Assembly (NCBI RefSeq): GCF_020781975.1
Contig: NZ_JAJGNI010000003.1
Coordinates: forward strand, 248,001-312,000
DNA: 64,000 nucleotides
Reading direction: 5' to 3'
Origin: Microbacterium schleiferi
Lineage (GTDB): Bacteria > Actinomycetota > Actinomycetes > Actinomycetales > Microbacteriaceae
Shown here: one piece after another, positions 43,753 through 54,032 of the stretch
Position numbering within the stretch: position 1 is the first letter of the stretch
Layout: every line of letters starts with the position of its first letter
Program-made: the position numbers and the translations under genes
The notes under the pieces: generated by a model
The model's database searches: none
Told to the model about the DNA's origin: nothing
What the model saw: only the letters and a program-made list of their open reading frames with translations

Positions 43753-43947
43753 ATGCCGAAGCAGAAGACCCACTCGGGTGCCAAGAAGCGCTTCAAGGTC
43801 ACCGGAACCGGGAAGATCAAGAAGCAGCAGGCGAACCTCCGCCACAACTTCGAGGGCAAGCCCACCAAGCGCACGCGCCGTCTGTCGGCAGACAAGATGC
43901 TCGCCCCCGGTGACGCGAAGGTCGCCAAGAAGCTCCTCGGCATCTGA
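43753..43947 (+). CDS. rpmI: 50S ribosomal protein L35
   Basis: A 64-residue, highly basic protein of the large ribosomal subunit. The N-terminal [20 protein letters not shown] and the central [16 protein letters not shown] are diagnostic of L35. The ATG at 43753 follows AAGGAAAAC at suitable distance; the longer in-frame start at 43669 lies inside infC. It sits 46 bases after infC and 30 bases before rplT, the universal order. Nothing unusual. Confidence 0.97.
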   Translation: MPKQKTHSGAKKRFKVTGTGKIKKQQANLRHNFEGKPTKRTRRLSADKMLAPGDAKVAKKLLGI

Positions 43948-43977
43948 GCGCCCCGGTACGAACAGGAACGAAACGAA

Positions 43978-44361
43978 ATGGCTAGAGTCAAGCGGGCTGT
44001 CAACGCCCACAAGAAGCGTCGCGTCATCCTTGAGCGCGCGTCCGGCTACCGCGGGCAGCGCTCGCGTCTGTACCGCAAGGCGAAGGAGCAGGTCACCCAC
44101 TCGCTCGTTTACGCCTACCGCGACCGCCGCAAGCGTAAGGGCGACTTCCGTCGCCTGTGGATCCAGCGCATCAACGCCGCGAGCCGCCAGAACGGTCTCA
44201 CCTACAACCGCTTCATCCAGGGCCTGAACCTGGCAGGTGTGCAGGTCGACCGCCGGATGCTTGCCGAGCTCGCGGTCAACGAGCCGAAGGTCTTCGCTTC
44301 GCTCGTCGACACCGCCAAGAAGGCGCTTCCCAGCGACGTCAACGCACCCAAGTCGGCCTGA
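43978..44361 (+). CDS. rplT: 50S ribosomal protein L20
   Basis: A 127-residue basic protein needed early in 50S assembly. The N-terminal [20 protein letters not shown] and [20 protein letters not shown] are diagnostic, as is the C-terminal globular part with [19 protein letters not shown]. In Bacillus and E. coli L20 also binds its operon mRNA to shut it down. The structured leader at 42832-43088 makes a similar loop possible here, but no L20-mimic site has been shown. Last gene of the operon; followed by a strong terminator hairpin. Confidence 0.97.
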   Translation: MARVKRAVNAHKKRRVILERASGYRGQRSRLYRKAKEQVTHSLVYAYRDRRKRKGDFRRLWIQRINAASRQNGLTYNRFIQGLNLAGVQVDRRMLAELAVNEPKVFASLVDTAKKALPSDVNAPKSA

Positions 44362-44377
44362 TCGGTCGTTCTTGCCC

Positions 44378-44409
44378 GAAGGGCGCTTCCCGAAAGGGAG
44401 GCGCCCTTC
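44378..44409 (+). terminator. Terminator of the infC-rpmI-rplT operon
   Basis: GAAGGGCGC (44378-44386) pairs perfectly with GCGCCCTTC (44401-44409). The inner bases continue the stem (TCCC/GGGA) to a GAAA tetraloop, about 14 pairs in all. It is followed by the T-rich GTTGTCGTGT. Confidence 0.85.
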
Positions 44410-44441
44410 GTTGTCGTGTCGGCATCCGTCGCCTGCTCTCA

Positions 44442-44509
44442 CGTGTGCGGCACTGTCGTGCGACTGCGGCACAGAGAATCGCCGCACTTGCACGGATGTG
44501 CCGCACACG
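44442..44509. repeat. Nested intergenic palindrome with four TGCGGCA units
   Basis: CGTGTGCGGCAC (44442-44453) and GTGCCGCACACG (44498-44509) are exact complements, 12 bases each. Inside lies a second inverted repeat, TGCGGC (44465-44470) with GCCGCA (44481-44486). It is in the gap between the rplT terminator and the TrmH gene, in a stretch with no other function seen. Confidence 0.65.
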
Positions 44510-44589
44510 CGGTGCCTCGGACCGTAACCTTCGCGGAATATAAGCTCGTCGCGCCCGTGATCGCGCCGGAATCGCTGTCGCCGTACCTC

Positions 44590-44595
44590 TAAACT
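44590..44595 (+). promoter_or_regulatory. Leaderless -10 box of the TrmH-family gene
   Basis: TAAACT ends 6 bases before the GTG at 44602. Confidence 0.6.
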
Positions 44596-44601
44596 GGGCC
44601 C

Positions 44602-45405
44602 GTGCTGGAGAACCCGCGATCGCCGCGCGTGCGCGCGGTCGCGAAGTTGTCCAAGCGCAGCGCACGCCAGGAGACCGGGCTGTTCCTGCTTGAGGGACCG
44701 CAGGCAGTTCGCGAGGCGCTGACCTACCGGTCCGACGCGCTCGTGGAGCTTTACGCGACACCGGGCGCACTGGATCGGCACGGCGACATTCGGGATGCTG
44801 CGCGTGCCGCGGGACTGGACCTGGAGCTGGCAAGCGAAGCTGTCCTGGACGCGATGGCAGACACGGTGACTCCGCAGGGAATCGTGGCGGTCGCACGCCA
44901 GACCCCGTCCAGCGTCGCTGACGTGTTCGCAGCCCGGCCGCGGTTGGTCGCGATCTGCGAGCAGGTGCGTGACCCGGGGAACCTCGGGACGATCATCCGC
45001 GCGGCCGATGCGGCGGGCGCCGATGCCGTGATCCTCACCGGCAAGTCGGTCGACCCGTACAACCCGAAAGTCGTCCGTTCCACGACCGGCTCGCTCTTCC
45101 ATCTCCCGATCGCCGTGGGGGTGGACCTGCCGGAGGCTGTTGAACAGGCCCATGCCGCTGGCATCCGCGTGGTGGCCGCAGACGTGGACGGGACCGACTT
45201 CCTGGCGTCCCGGGACCTTCTCGCGGAGCCCACCGCGTGGCTGTTCGGCAACGAAGCGCGCGGGCTCGAAGAGGATGCCCTCTCGCACGCGGACCTCTCG
45301 TTGCGGCTTCCCATTTACGGCAAGGCTGAGTCCCTCAATCTTGCGACGGCGGCGAGTGTCTGTCTTTACGAGACCGCGTTCGCCCAGCGCAGCGCGCTCG
45401 CCTGA
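44602..45405 (+). CDS. TrmH-family RNA 2'-O-methyltransferase
   Basis: A 267-residue SpoU/TrmH methyltransferase that acts on ribose 2'-O of rRNA or tRNA. An N-terminal substrate-binding domain ([24 protein letters not shown]) precedes the knotted SPOUT domain with its three motifs: [34 protein letters not shown] and [19 protein letters not shown]. The conserved Arg/Asn/Ser set is intact. It is often found between rplT and pheS in actinobacteria. The exact target base cannot be read from the sequence. Confidence 0.92.
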   Translation: MLENPRSPRVRAVAKLSKRSARQETGLFLLEGPQAVREALTYRSDALVELYATPGALDRHGDIRDAARAAGLDLELASEAVLDAMADTVTPQGIVAVARQTPSSVADVFAARPRLVAICEQVRDPGNLGTIIRAADAAGADAVILTGKSVDPYNPKVVRSTTGSLFHLPIAVGVDLPEAVEQAHAAGIRVVAADVDGTDFLASRDLLAEPTAWLFGNEARGLEEDALSHADLSLRLPIYGKAESLNLATAASVCLYETAFAQRSALA

Positions 45406-45569
45406 GCTGCGTTTCGACCAATACTCCCGAGAGTGTCAGGCGGGAGGCGGTGGTGAAAGAGACTCCCTGAGGTCTGAGGGTGCCGCGGCTCCTGGATGGG
45501 GAGACCGAGGCGCCGAGGCCATCCTGTTCGTCGCCCTGGCAGAAGAGAAGCGGCACTCTGTTGCCTCGG

Positions 45570-45575
45570 TAGACT
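45570..45575 (+). promoter_or_regulatory. Leaderless -10 box of pheS
   Basis: TAGACT ends 8 bases before the GTG at 45584. The rest of the 178-base gap after the TrmH gene holds no gene; a T-box was considered and rejected. Confidence 0.55.
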
Positions 45576-45583
45576 CGACTCTC

Positions 45584-46624
45584 GTGTCCGACGCACTAGA
45601 GATCACTCCCGAGACCGTCGCTGCAGCGGCTGATGCCGCACGCGCCGCGATAGCCGCGGCTGCCGATTCGGCATCCCTCAAGCAGGCGCGAGCCGCGCAC
45701 GTCGGGGAGGGGTCGCCGCTGGCGCGCTTGAACGCTTCGCTGCGTGATGTTGCTCCCGAGCGCAAGGCCGAGTTCGGCAAGCTCATCGGGCAAGCTCGCG
45801 GTCAGGTGACGCAGGCGCTCGCTGCCCGCGAGGCCGAGCTTGAGGCCGCCGAGCTGGCGGCACGTCTGGATGCCGAAGCGATCGACATCACGGCGTTGCC
45901 GACGCGCGCGCGGGTCGGTGCCCGGCATCCGCTCACTCTCTTGCAGGAGGAGATCTCGGACGTCTTCGTCGGCATGGGCTGGGAGGTCGCGGAAGGACCC
46001 GAGCTCGAACACGAGTGGTTCAACTTCGACGCCCTCAACTTCGACGTCGATCACCCCGCCCGGCAGATGCAGGACACGTTCTTCGTCGACCCGATCGATC
46101 GGCACCTCGTGATGCGCACGCACACGAGCCCCGTGCAGGTGCGTTCCATGCTCGATCGCGAGCTTCCGGTCTACGTCGTCTGTCCTGGACGGGTGTATCG
46201 CACCGACGAGTTCGACGCGACGCACCTCCCCGTCTTCTCGCAGGTCGAGGGCCTCGTCATCGACAAAGGCATCACGATGGCGCACCTGAAGGGCACGCTC
46301 GACCACTTCGCGCGCGTCCTTTTCGGCCCGGAGGCCAAGACGCGTCTGCGCACCAACTACTTCCCGTTCACGGAGCCGAGCGCGGAGCTCGACCTGTGGC
46401 ACCCCACCTTCAAGGGCGGTGCGCGGTGGATCGAGTGGGGCGGATGCGGCATGGTCAACCCGAACGTGCTCCGAGCTGCCGGAATCGATCCCGAAGAGTA
46501 CTCCGGGTTCGCGTTCGGGATGGGGATCGAGCGCACGCTGATGTTCCGCAGCGACGTGAAGGACATGCGCGACATGGCCGAGGGTGATGTGCGCTTCAGT
46601 GAGCAGTTCGGGATGGTGGTGTGA
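45584..46624 (+). CDS. pheS: Phenylalanine-tRNA ligase alpha subunit
   Basis: Catalytic subunit of the (alpha-beta)2 PheRS. The 346 residues show an N-terminal tRNA-binding coiled coil (about 1-100), then the class II core: motif 1 region in [20 protein letters not shown], motif 2 [13 protein letters not shown] through [18 protein letters not shown], the phenylalanine pocket [20 protein letters not shown], and motif 3 in [20 protein letters not shown]. The start is GTG 45584 because of the leaderless box; the open frame continues upstream without meaning. pheT overlaps its stop (TGATG). Confidence 0.96.
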   Translation: MSDALEITPETVAAAADAARAAIAAAADSASLKQARAAHVGEGSPLARLNASLRDVAPERKAEFGKLIGQARGQVTQALAAREAELEAAELAARLDAEAIDITALPTRARVGARHPLTLLQEEISDVFVGMGWEVAEGPELEHEWFNFDALNFDVDHPARQMQDTFFVDPIDRHLVMRTHTSPVQVRSMLDRELPVYVVCPGRVYRTDEFDATHLPVFSQVEGLVIDKGITMAHLKGTLDHFARVLFGPEAKTRLRTNYFPFTEPSAELDLWHPTFKGGARWIEWGGCGMVNPNVLRAAGIDPEEYSGFAFGMGIERTLMFRSDVKDMRDMAEGDVRFSEQFGMVV

Positions 46625-49158
46625 TGCGCGTTCCGCTGTCGTGGCTGCGTGAGTTCGTCGAGGTGCCCGCCGAGGCAACTCCCGAGGATGTCCTCGCAGC
46701 ACTGGTGTCGGTCGGCTTCGAAGAAGAGGACGTTCACCGCTTCGATCTGTCGGGTGCGATCGTGGTGGGCGAGGTTCTCGAGTTCGTCGAGGAGCCGCAG
46801 TCCAACGGCAAGACGATCCGGTGGTGCCAGGTGCGCGTTGCAGACGGAGAGGGCACGGATGACGCGCCAGCCGTCCGCGGCATCGTGTGCGGCGCGAGCA
46901 ATTTCTTCGCCGGCGACAAGGTGGTCGTGACGCTGCCCGGAGCGGTGCTGCCGGGACCCTTCCCGATCGCCGCGCGCAAGACCTACGGACATGTCTCGGA
47001 CGGCATGATCGCGTCGGCCAAGGAGCTGGGGCTCGGTCAGGACCACTCGGGGATCCTGCGTCTGGTCGAACTCGGCATCGACGCTCCCGTGGGCTCGGAT
47101 GCCATCGCGCTGCTGGGGCTTGACGATGAGGCAGTCGAGATCAACGTGACCCCCGACCGCGGCTACGCGCTCTCGATCCGGGGTGTGGCGCGCGAATACT
47201 CGCACGCCACGGGGGCGGCGTTCCGCGACCCTGCGGACCGGCCCTGGGAGGACGTGGATCCCGGCGAGGGCTTCCCGATCACCGTCGATGACCCCAACCC
47301 CATTCGTGGTCAGGTCGGAGCCTCCGAATTCGTTGTGCGTCTCGTGCGTGATGTGGACGCTTCCAAGCCCACACCACCGTGGATGATCACGCGGCTGACC
47401 CTCGCCGGCGTGCGGCCCCTCGGCATCCTCATCGACATCACCAACTATGTGATGCTCGAGCTCGGGAACCCCATCCACGGGTACGACTACGACACCCTGC
47501 GGGGCGGGATCACCGTCCGACGCGCCCGCGCCGGTGAGAAGCTCGAGACCCTCGATGGGCAGGTGCGCACCCTCGATCCCGAGGACCTCCTGATCACCGA
47601 TGAATCCGGTCCGATCGGTCTTGCCGGAGTGATGGGCGGGGCCACGACAGAGATGGGGCCCGCGACGCGCACCGTGCTCGTCGAGGCGGCTCGGTTCGAC
47701 CCGGTGTCGATCGCGCGGACGGCGCGCCGACACAAGCTGTCGTCGGAGGCTTCGCGCCGCTTCGAACGCGGCGTGGACCCCGCTATTGCCTTCGCGGCCG
47801 CTCGTCGGGTAGCAGACCTGATGGTGGAGCTGGCTGGCGGGACGCTTGACACGTCGTTCGGGGGCGCGCTGCGCTCGGGTCACGAACAGGCGGCGATCGA
47901 GCTGCCACGCGGCTTCGTCTCGGGTCTGATCGGCGTCGACTACACGGCCGACCAGGTCGTCGAGGCGCTCCGACTGATCGGTTGCGACATCCAGGATGCC
48001 GGCACCGACGCGGCCGCGCCCTGGCTGGTCTTCCCGCCGTCGTGGCGTCCCGACCTCACCGACCGGTGGACCCTTGCCGAAGAGGTGGCTCGCATCCATG
48101 GGCTCGATCAGGTGCCCTCCGTGCTGCCCACTCCGCCGTCGGGGCGCGGGCTCACCTCGGCCCAGCGCGCGCGCCGACGCGTCTCGAACGCGCTGGCAGC
48201 CGCCGGCTACGTCGAGACGCCGTCGTTCCCGTTCGCCACCGTCGAGAGCAATGACCTTCACGGCAGCGCCGACGGGGGCCATCTTCCGAGCATCAAGCTC
48301 GCGAACCCGCTGGACGGCCAGTTGCCCTTCCTGCGCCGTTCGCTCGTGCCGGGCCTGCTGCAGGTCGCGCACCGCAACGTGTCGCGCGGACTGGTCGATC
48401 TCGCCCTGTTCGAGACCGGGGTCGTGTTCCTCCCCGCTGCGGGCGTAGAGTACGGGACGCCGTTCGTGCCGCCGCTCGGCGTTCGCCCGGATGCCGCCAC
48501 GCTCGCAGGACTTGACGCGTCGATTCCGTCGCAGCCGCGCCATGTCGCGGTGCTGCTGACCGGAGCGCGGGTGGCCAAGCAGCCCGGTCAGGGCGCCGAG
48601 GCTGCAGACCTCGCCGATGTCATCGACGCCGTTCGCACCGTCGCTTCGGCGGCGGGCGTCGACGTGACGATCGTCCAGACGCGGCGCGCTGCGCTGCATC
48701 CGGGGCGCGCGGGCGACGTTCGTGTCGGTGATGTCACCGTCGGCTATGTCGGCGAGCTCCTGCCCGCCGTGGCAGCAGACGCCGACCTGCCCGGCCGCGT
48801 CATCGTTGCCGAGCTGGACCTGGATCTCATGATCTCTCTCGCGGGGGAGCGGGTTGTCGCGGCGTCCCTGTCTGGGTTCCCGGCTGCGACGCAGGATGTC
48901 TCGCTCGTCGTGTCGGAGGCGGTTCCCGCGGCCGAGGTCGAGGCGGCGCTCGTCTCGGGCGCCGGTGACCTGCTCGAGGCAGTGCGTCTGGTTGACGACT
49001 ACCGCGGGCCGGGTGTTGATCCGGGCACGAAGAGTCTGACCTACGCGCTGCGCTTCCGGGCCCCCGACCGTACTCTGACGGCGGCGGAGGCCACCGAGGC
49101 GAAACTGGCAGGTGTCGCTGCTGCTGCCGAGCGGTTCGGGGCGCGCATCCGGGAGTAA
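46624..49158 (+). CDS. pheT: Phenylalanine-tRNA ligase beta subunit
   Basis: The 844-residue partner of PheS, bearing tRNA recognition and editing. Domains in order: B1 with RVPLSWLREFVEVP, the OB-fold tRNA-binding domain (VVGEVLEFVEEPQSNGKTIRW), the B3/B4 editing domain (VNVTPDRGYALSIRGVAREYS through VMLELGNPIHGYDYDTLRGG), B5, the pseudo-catalytic core (RPDLTDRWTLAEEVARIHGL) and the C-terminal FDX-ACB anticodon-binding domain (SGFPAATQDVSLVVSEAVPA). Start at ATG 46624, sharing its A with the pheS stop; GTG 46621 is one codon earlier. Standard length; no anomalies. Confidence 0.96.
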   Translation: MRVPLSWLREFVEVPAEATPEDVLAALVSVGFEEEDVHRFDLSGAIVVGEVLEFVEEPQSNGKTIRWCQVRVADGEGTDDAPAVRGIVCGASNFFAGDKVVVTLPGAVLPGPFPIAARKTYGHVSDGMIASAKELGLGQDHSGILRLVELGIDAPVGSDAIALLGLDDEAVEINVTPDRGYALSIRGVAREYSHATGAAFRDPADRPWEDVDPGEGFPITVDDPNPIRGQVGASEFVVRLVRDVDASKPTPPWMITRLTLAGVRPLGILIDITNYVMLELGNPIHGYDYDTLRGGITVRRARAGEKLETLDGQVRTLDPEDLLITDESGPIGLAGVMGGATTEMGPATRTVLVEAARFDPVSIARTARRHKLSSEASRRFERGVDPAIAFAAARRVADLMVELAGGTLDTSFGGALRSGHEQAAIELPRGFVSGLIGVDYTADQVVEALRLIGCDIQDAGTDAAAPWLVFPPSWRPDLTDRWTLAEEVARIHGLDQVPSVLPTPPSGRGLTSAQRARRRVSNALAAAGYVETPSFPFATVESNDLHGSADGGHLPSIKLANPLDGQLPFLRRSLVPGLLQVAHRNVSRGLVDLALFETGVVFLPAAGVEYGTPFVPPLGVRPDAATLAGLDASIPSQPRHVAVLLTGARVAKQPGQGAEAADLADVIDAVRTVASAAGVDVTIVQTRRAALHPGRAGDVRVGDVTVGYVGELLPAVAADADLPGRVIVAELDLDLMISLAGERVVAASLSGFPAATQDVSLVVSEAVPAAEVEAALVSGAGDLLEAVRLVDDYRGPGVDPGTKSLTYALRFRAPDRTLTAAEATEAKLAGVAAAAERFGARIRE

Positions 49159-49288
49159 GACGCATCGGTCGTCGTGATCGCGGCGCCGGTTCCTGCACTA
49201 ACGGGGACCGCCCGCTACGCTGGCGAAGGGTCCGGGCGCAGAGGCCGGCCCCTCGCCGCGACCACACGACCCGATAGGAGCCGCGCCG

Positions 49289-52189
49289 ATGTCGTCGTTC
49301 CTCTACCGCGTGGGCCGATTCGCGGCCCGTCGTCGGTGGACGGTCATCGTCATCTGGATCGCCGTGGTCGTCGGTGCTTCGGCGCTGGCCGGTGTTCTCG
49401 GCAACCACCTGCAGTCGAGCTTCACCGTGCCGGGCACCCAGGCGCAGTCGGCGCTGGACGCCCTGGAGCAGCGCTTCCCGCAGATCAGTGGTGCCAGCGC
49501 CAAGGTCGTCGCCGCCGCGCCGTCGGGGGACCAGATCTCCACGAGCGAGGAGCTGATCTCCACCGCTTGCGAGAACATCGCCGCCCTCGCTGATGTCGTT
49601 GCTGTCACGTGCCCGTACCCGATGGCCGAGAGCGGCTCGACGGCGGCATCCGATGGGGCGTCCTCGCAGATCTCCGCGAACGGTGACATGGCCTTCATCG
49701 CCATTCAGCTCTCGGTGGCCGCCACCGACATTCCCGACTCGCTCGTGGCCTCAGTCGGGCAGGCCACCGCGCCGCTGTCGGATGCCGGACTGACCGTTGC
49801 CGTGTCGGGACTGGCCGCGAGTTCATCGTCGGGGGTCGACTGGACGGAGCTTGCCGGGATGGGCATCGCCTACATCGTGCTGGCCATCACGTTCGGTTCC
49901 CTCCTTGCCGCGGGGATTCCCCTGGTCACGGCCGCGCTCGGTGTCGGACTCGCAGCGAGTGCCATCACGATCGTCGGTGCCCTCGTGCCGGTCTCCTCGA
50001 CGGCTCCGGTCCTCGCGACGATGCTGGGCCTTGCTGTCGGTATCGACTACGCCCTGCTGATCACATCCCGGCACCGCGACAACCTCCGGGAGGGGATGGA
50101 TCCGGCCGAGTCGGTAGCGGTGGCCATAGCAACGGCGGGCACGGCTGTCGTCTTCGCGGGGATGACGGTCATGATCGCCCTGGTAGGCCTCGGGGTGGCC
50201 GGGATCCCGTTCCTCACCGTCATGGGGCTGGGAGCTGCTGGCGCGGTGCTCACGGCGCTGTTGGTGGCTGTCACTCTGCTTCCGGCGATCCTCTCGCTCC
50301 TCGGCCGCCGACTCATCCCACGGGGTCGGGCCGTTCGTCGGGCCGCTCGCCGCGGCGCGGAGCCGGGACACACAGCGCGCTGGGTGAAGATCGTCACTCG
50401 TCAGCCGCTGCTGACCGCGCTCGGTGTCACCGCGGTGCTCGCGGTGATCGCGATCCCGGCATCCGGACTTCGTCTGACGCTGCCCGATGCCGGATACGAT
50501 CCGCCCGGATCCGAGGCGCGCGTCGCCTACGATCTGCTCGACGAGGGTTTCGGACCCGGCTTCAACGGCCCGCTGCTGGTCACCGCCGACATCTCTCGCA
50601 CGCTCCAGATCGAGCAGGCTCTCACCGCGCTCCAGGATGCATTCCAGGGCGTGCCCGGGATCACCGCGGTCTCGCAGGCGTTCCCGAACGAAGCCCTCGA
50701 CATGGCTGTCGTGACGATCACTCCCGACAGCTCCCCGTCATCCGATCAGACCGCTCAGCTCGTGCAGACCCTGCGCGATCGCGCCGCGGCGTTCGAGGAG
50801 GCGAACGGCTTCACCTACGAGATCACCGGACAGACTGCCCTCGCCATCGACATCTCCGATCGCCTGGGCGCGGCGATGCTGCCGTTCGCGATCGTGGTCG
50901 TGGGGCTGAGCCTGGTGCTGCTGACGATCATGTTCCGCTCCATCGCCGTGCCGATCACCGCGACCTTCGGCTACCTCCTGACAGTGGGGGCGGGGCTCGG
51001 GATCGCCACCGTGGTCTTCGAATGGGGCTGGGGTGCATCCCTTCTGGGGGTCGGCAAGGTCGGCCCGGTGATCAGCTTCATGCCGATCCTCGTCATGGCT
51101 GTGCTGTTCGGACTCGCGATGGACTATCACGTGTTCCTCGTCTCACGGATGCGCGAGCGGTTCGTCGACACCGGCGACGCGCACGCCGCGGTACTCCAGG
51201 GCTTCTCCGCCTCCGCGCGGGTCATCACTGCCGCCGCGCTCATCATGTTCTCCGTCTTCTTCTCGTTCGTCCCCGGGGGAAACGCGATCATCCAGCCGAT
51301 CGCTCTCGCGCTCGCGGTGGGGGTGCTCATTGATGCGTTCGTGGTGCGGATGACCCTGATCCCCGCCCTCATGGCACTGCTCGGTGCGCGCGCGTGGTGG
51401 TTGCCGCGCTGGTTGGTACGGGCATTGCCGGATGCTGACATTGAGGGTGAGGCAGTGCGCCGCATGCTCGATCAGCGAACCTGGCGCGAGGCCGATCGGG
51501 AGACGCGAGGGCGCGGCATCCATGCGCACGAGGCGACGTTCGGTGACTCGGCGCCGCTCACCGTCGATCTGCCGGAGTCCGGCGTCCTTGTGGTCCACGG
51601 CCCCGAAGCCGCAGCCGTCTGCGCAGGTCTCTCGGGCCGGATTCCCGGCATCGGCGGCGACCTTGCCGTCGGCGGTCGGCTCATCCCGTTCGAGAGAGAG
51701 CCGCTCTCTCGGGTCTCGGTCCTGGTTCCGGCGCTTCCTACGCCCACTGACGCGAGCACTCTCGTCGAACATGTGCGGCGACAGGTACGCCTGAACGGCA
51801 GCGGTGGTGATCACCGTGATCGGGTGCGCCGCGCGATCGAGCTCTGGGGGGAACTGACGGGCGGGCCGAACGTTCTCGACGAGGTCGATGTGCCGATGTC
51901 GCGTCTTGACGAGCACCAGCGGTGGACCCTCGATGCCGCTGCCGCGCTCGCATCGACGCCCGAGGTGACGGTCCTCGATCTGCAGCGCAGGCGAGATCAA
52001 TCGGCGCTGCTTGACCGCATCCTGCGCACCGCGTCGGCCTCGACGACGCTCGTTGTCGCTGTCAGTGATCCCGTGGCCGAAGATGCACTTGCCCTGACCC
52101 CTCACGGCCGCGTCGTGAGGGTCCTCCTTGCAGACCGGTCACCTGAAGGTCGCAGCCGGCAAGACGTAAGCGACGAGGTGGTCGTATGA
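49289..52189 (+). CDS. MMPL-family transporter with C-terminal degenerate ABC-ATPase-like domain
   Basis: A 966-residue RND/MMPL exporter. Two repeats of a large outside loop plus about five or six membrane spans are visible; both proton-relay-type motifs are present, LAVGIDYALLITSRHRDNLREG and LFGLAMDYHVFLVSRMRER. MMPL proteins export lipids or drugs with proton force. Residues from about 750 are extra and laid out like an ABC ATPase, but with no working motif: GPEAAAVCAGLSG stands where Walker A should be (771-783), LDEHQRWTLDAAAALA where LSGGQ follows, and VTVLDL for Walker B without the glutamate. TAGGAG precedes the ATG. Overlaps the YhgE/Pip gene by four bases; the two probably act together. 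Confidence 0.85.
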   Translation: MSSFLYRVGRFAARRRWTVIVIWIAVVVGASALAGVLGNHLQSSFTVPGTQAQSALDALEQRFPQISGASAKVVAAAPSGDQISTSEELISTACENIAALADVVAVTCPYPMAESGSTAASDGASSQISANGDMAFIAIQLSVAATDIPDSLVASVGQATAPLSDAGLTVAVSGLAASSSSGVDWTELAGMGIAYIVLAITFGSLLAAGIPLVTAALGVGLAASAITIVGALVPVSSTAPVLATMLGLAVGIDYALLITSRHRDNLREGMDPAESVAVAIATAGTAVVFAGMTVMIALVGLGVAGIPFLTVMGLGAAGAVLTALLVAVTLLPAILSLLGRRLIPRGRAVRRAARRGAEPGHTARWVKIVTRQPLLTALGVTAVLAVIAIPASGLRLTLPDAGYDPPGSEARVAYDLLDEGFGPGFNGPLLVTADISRTLQIEQALTALQDAFQGVPGITAVSQAFPNEALDMAVVTITPDSSPSSDQTAQLVQTLRDRAAAFEEANGFTYEITGQTALAIDISDRLGAAMLPFAIVVVGLSLVLLTIMFRSIAVPITATFGYLLTVGAGLGIATVVFEWGWGASLLGVGKVGPVISFMPILVMAVLFGLAMDYHVFLVSRMRERFVDTGDAHAAVLQGFSASARVITAAALIMFSVFFSFVPGGNAIIQPIALALAVGVLIDAFVVRMTLIPALMALLGARAWWLPRWLVRALPDADIEGEAVRRMLDQRTWREADRETRGRGIHAHEATFGDSAPLTVDLPESGVLVVHGPEAAAVCAGLSGRIPGIGGDLAVGGRLIPFEREPLSRVSVLVPALPTPTDASTLVEHVRRQVRLNGSGGDHRDRVRRAIELWGELTGGPNVLDEVDVPMSRLDEHQRWTLDAAAALASTPEVTVLDLQRRRDQSALLDRILRTASASTTLVVAVSDPVAEDALALTPHGRVVRVLLADRSPEGRSRQDVSDEVVV

Positions 52190-54018
52190 CCGGGCTGTCG
52201 GGGCTGTTGACCGGTGGCGGTCGGGGCAGGGCGATCGCGCTCGCGGTCTTCGCGATCCTGATACCGCTGCTGGTCATGCTGACGCTGCTGCCGCGTCAGA
52301 CCCAGGAACAGGTTCCCGTGGCGATCGTGAATCTTGATGTTCCGATCGGGGACGGGGGCACGCCCGTCGCCGCGGGCAAGCTCGTCACCGAGAACCTTCT
52401 GACAGCCGACGACGCGATCGCGTGGACCCTGACGGACACCGCGACAGCCGACCAGGGGCTCGCGCAGGGCACCTATCTCGCGGTGGTGACGATCCCGGCC
52501 GACTTCTCCCAGGACGTCGCAACCCTCGGCACTGATGCGCCGACGCAGGCTTCGCTGACAGTGCAGACCAGCACTCGTCACGGGTATCTCTCGGGCGTGC
52601 TGGCCGAAGCTCTGGCAGCGGGCCTTCCGCGCGGAGTGGAAGCTCAGCTCACGTCGGGGTATGTGTCAGGCACGCTGGCGGCCTTCACTGAGTTGCACAC
52701 CGGAATCGGGCAGGCAGCCGACGGCGCGAGCGAACTCGCGAGCGGCATCGGGGACGCCGCGGGGGGAGCGGCAGTGCTCGCAGAGGGGCAGCGGGAGCTG
52801 GTCGCGGGGCTCGAGGGGATTGGAACGGTGCTTCGCGCCCTCCCGACAGGGGTCCGCGACCTGGGTGCGCTGAGCGCCGCAGCCGGGTCGGATGCCGCGG
52901 CTCTCGCGGGGTCGCTGGCCGGCGCTGCGATCGACGCCGAGGCGCTCTCGCTCGCGCAGGATCTCGGCGTCGCCGATCTCGACGCCCTCGCTGCGGTGAT
53001 CTCCGCGGACCCGACCGTGCCAGCCGGCGACCTGCTCGATGACATCCTGGCCCTCCGCAGTGGGGCCGCCGCGATTGCATCGGACCTTCAGAATCAGGCC
53101 GGCGCTCTTGCCGGCGACGCCGTGGATGCCGCCGAACTCGCCGTCGGCGCCGACGCCGTGGCCGACCTCGCGGGGCCGGCGGCGTCAGCGCTCACCCAAC
53201 TCGCGGCGGCTCAGCAGGAGGCGGTGTCCGGTGCGTCTGATCTCGCGGCCGGCGCTGCAGACCTTGCCAGCGGGCTCGATACCGCGGCCGGCGCCGCTGG
53301 TGAACTCGCGAGCGGCCTGGGTGAGGCGGCATCCAGCATCCCGAGTTATTCGAGTGCCCAGCAGCAGAGCATCGCGGCAACCGTCGCCTCGCCGATCGGC
53401 GTCACCACCACCAGCATCGGTGGCCCGGATTCCGCTCTGGCCGCGGCGGTGGCAGCGCTGGCGCCGGTGTCGCTGTGGCTGGGGGCGCTCGCCACCTTCC
53501 TCGTCGTTTCTCCCTTTGCGCGGGCGTCGCTCGTGACCCCGGCAACGTCCGCGCACATCGCCGCTGACGCTGCACTGGTTGCGATGGGAATCGCCGTTGT
53601 GCAGTCGGTGCTCGTGTGGCTGGGGGTTGCCGTCCTCGGTGTCGTCCCCGATCGGATCGCCGTCGCCTACGGGCTGACCCTTGCCGCCGCGGTGTCGTTC
53701 ACGCTGTTCCACCAGGCACTCACCGCCCTGTTCGGTCGAGCAGGTCTCATCGTGTCGGTGCTCGCACTGGGTCTCCAGCTGGTGGCCGCAGGCACCCTTC
53801 AACCGGTTACCGAGGGTTCGCTGGCTGCCACGCCGTTCTCGATCCTGCCGTTGAGCGTTGCCCTGCAGGGCGCCGACGCTCTGGTGGGCGGGTCGCTACA
53901 CGAAGTGCTCGGGGCTGCAGTCGGACTTCTGCTGTGGGCTGCGGTCGCCTTCGCTGGCACGGTCATCGGGGTGCGCCGCGCGCGCTCACGTGCCGTGAGC
54001 GCCCTGCTTCCGGCGTGA
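52186..54018 (+). CDS. YhgE/Pip-domain membrane protein (ABC-2 permease-like)
   Basis: A 610-residue protein. One N-terminal span (about 16-36, [18 protein letters not shown]) is followed by the YhgE/Pip domain ([19 protein letters not shown], then [17 protein letters not shown]). A long Ala/Gly-rich outside region has repeated helical units such as [19 protein letters not shown] and [21 protein letters not shown]. Five or so C-terminal spans resemble the ABC-2 type permease end. YhgE/Pip relatives include phage-infection proteins and type VII-related membrane proteins; transport substrate unknown. The ATG overlaps the stop of the MMPL gene by four bases. A partnership between its ABC-2-like spans and the pseudo-ABC tail upstream is inference. 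Confidence 0.85.
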   Translation: MTGLSGLLTGGGRGRAIALAVFAILIPLLVMLTLLPRQTQEQVPVAIVNLDVPIGDGGTPVAAGKLVTENLLTADDAIAWTLTDTATADQGLAQGTYLAVVTIPADFSQDVATLGTDAPTQASLTVQTSTRHGYLSGVLAEALAAGLPRGVEAQLTSGYVSGTLAAFTELHTGIGQAADGASELASGIGDAAGGAAVLAEGQRELVAGLEGIGTVLRALPTGVRDLGALSAAAGSDAAALAGSLAGAAIDAEALSLAQDLGVADLDALAAVISADPTVPAGDLLDDILALRSGAAAIASDLQNQAGALAGDAVDAAELAVGADAVADLAGPAASALTQLAAAQQEAVSGASDLAAGAADLASGLDTAAGAAGELASGLGEAASSIPSYSSAQQQSIAATVASPIGVTTTSIGGPDSALAAAVAALAPVSLWLGALATFLVVSPFARASLVTPATSAHIAADAALVAMGIAVVQSVLVWLGVAVLGVVPDRIAVAYGLTLAAAVSFTLFHQALTALFGRAGLIVSVLALGLQLVAAGTLQPVTEGSLAATPFSILPLSVALQGADALVGGSLHEVLGAAVGLLLWAAVAFAGTVIGVRRARSRAVSALLPA

Positions 54019-54032
54019 GCTCGCGCGTCGAT

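Noticed and set aside
45406..45583. T-box riboswitch before pheS
   Set aside because: The gap contains GAGGGTGCCGCGG, which recalls the T-box AGGGTGGNACCGCGG core, but three bases of the core are missing and I could not find a Stem I with a Phe specifier. A chance GC-rich match is more likely.
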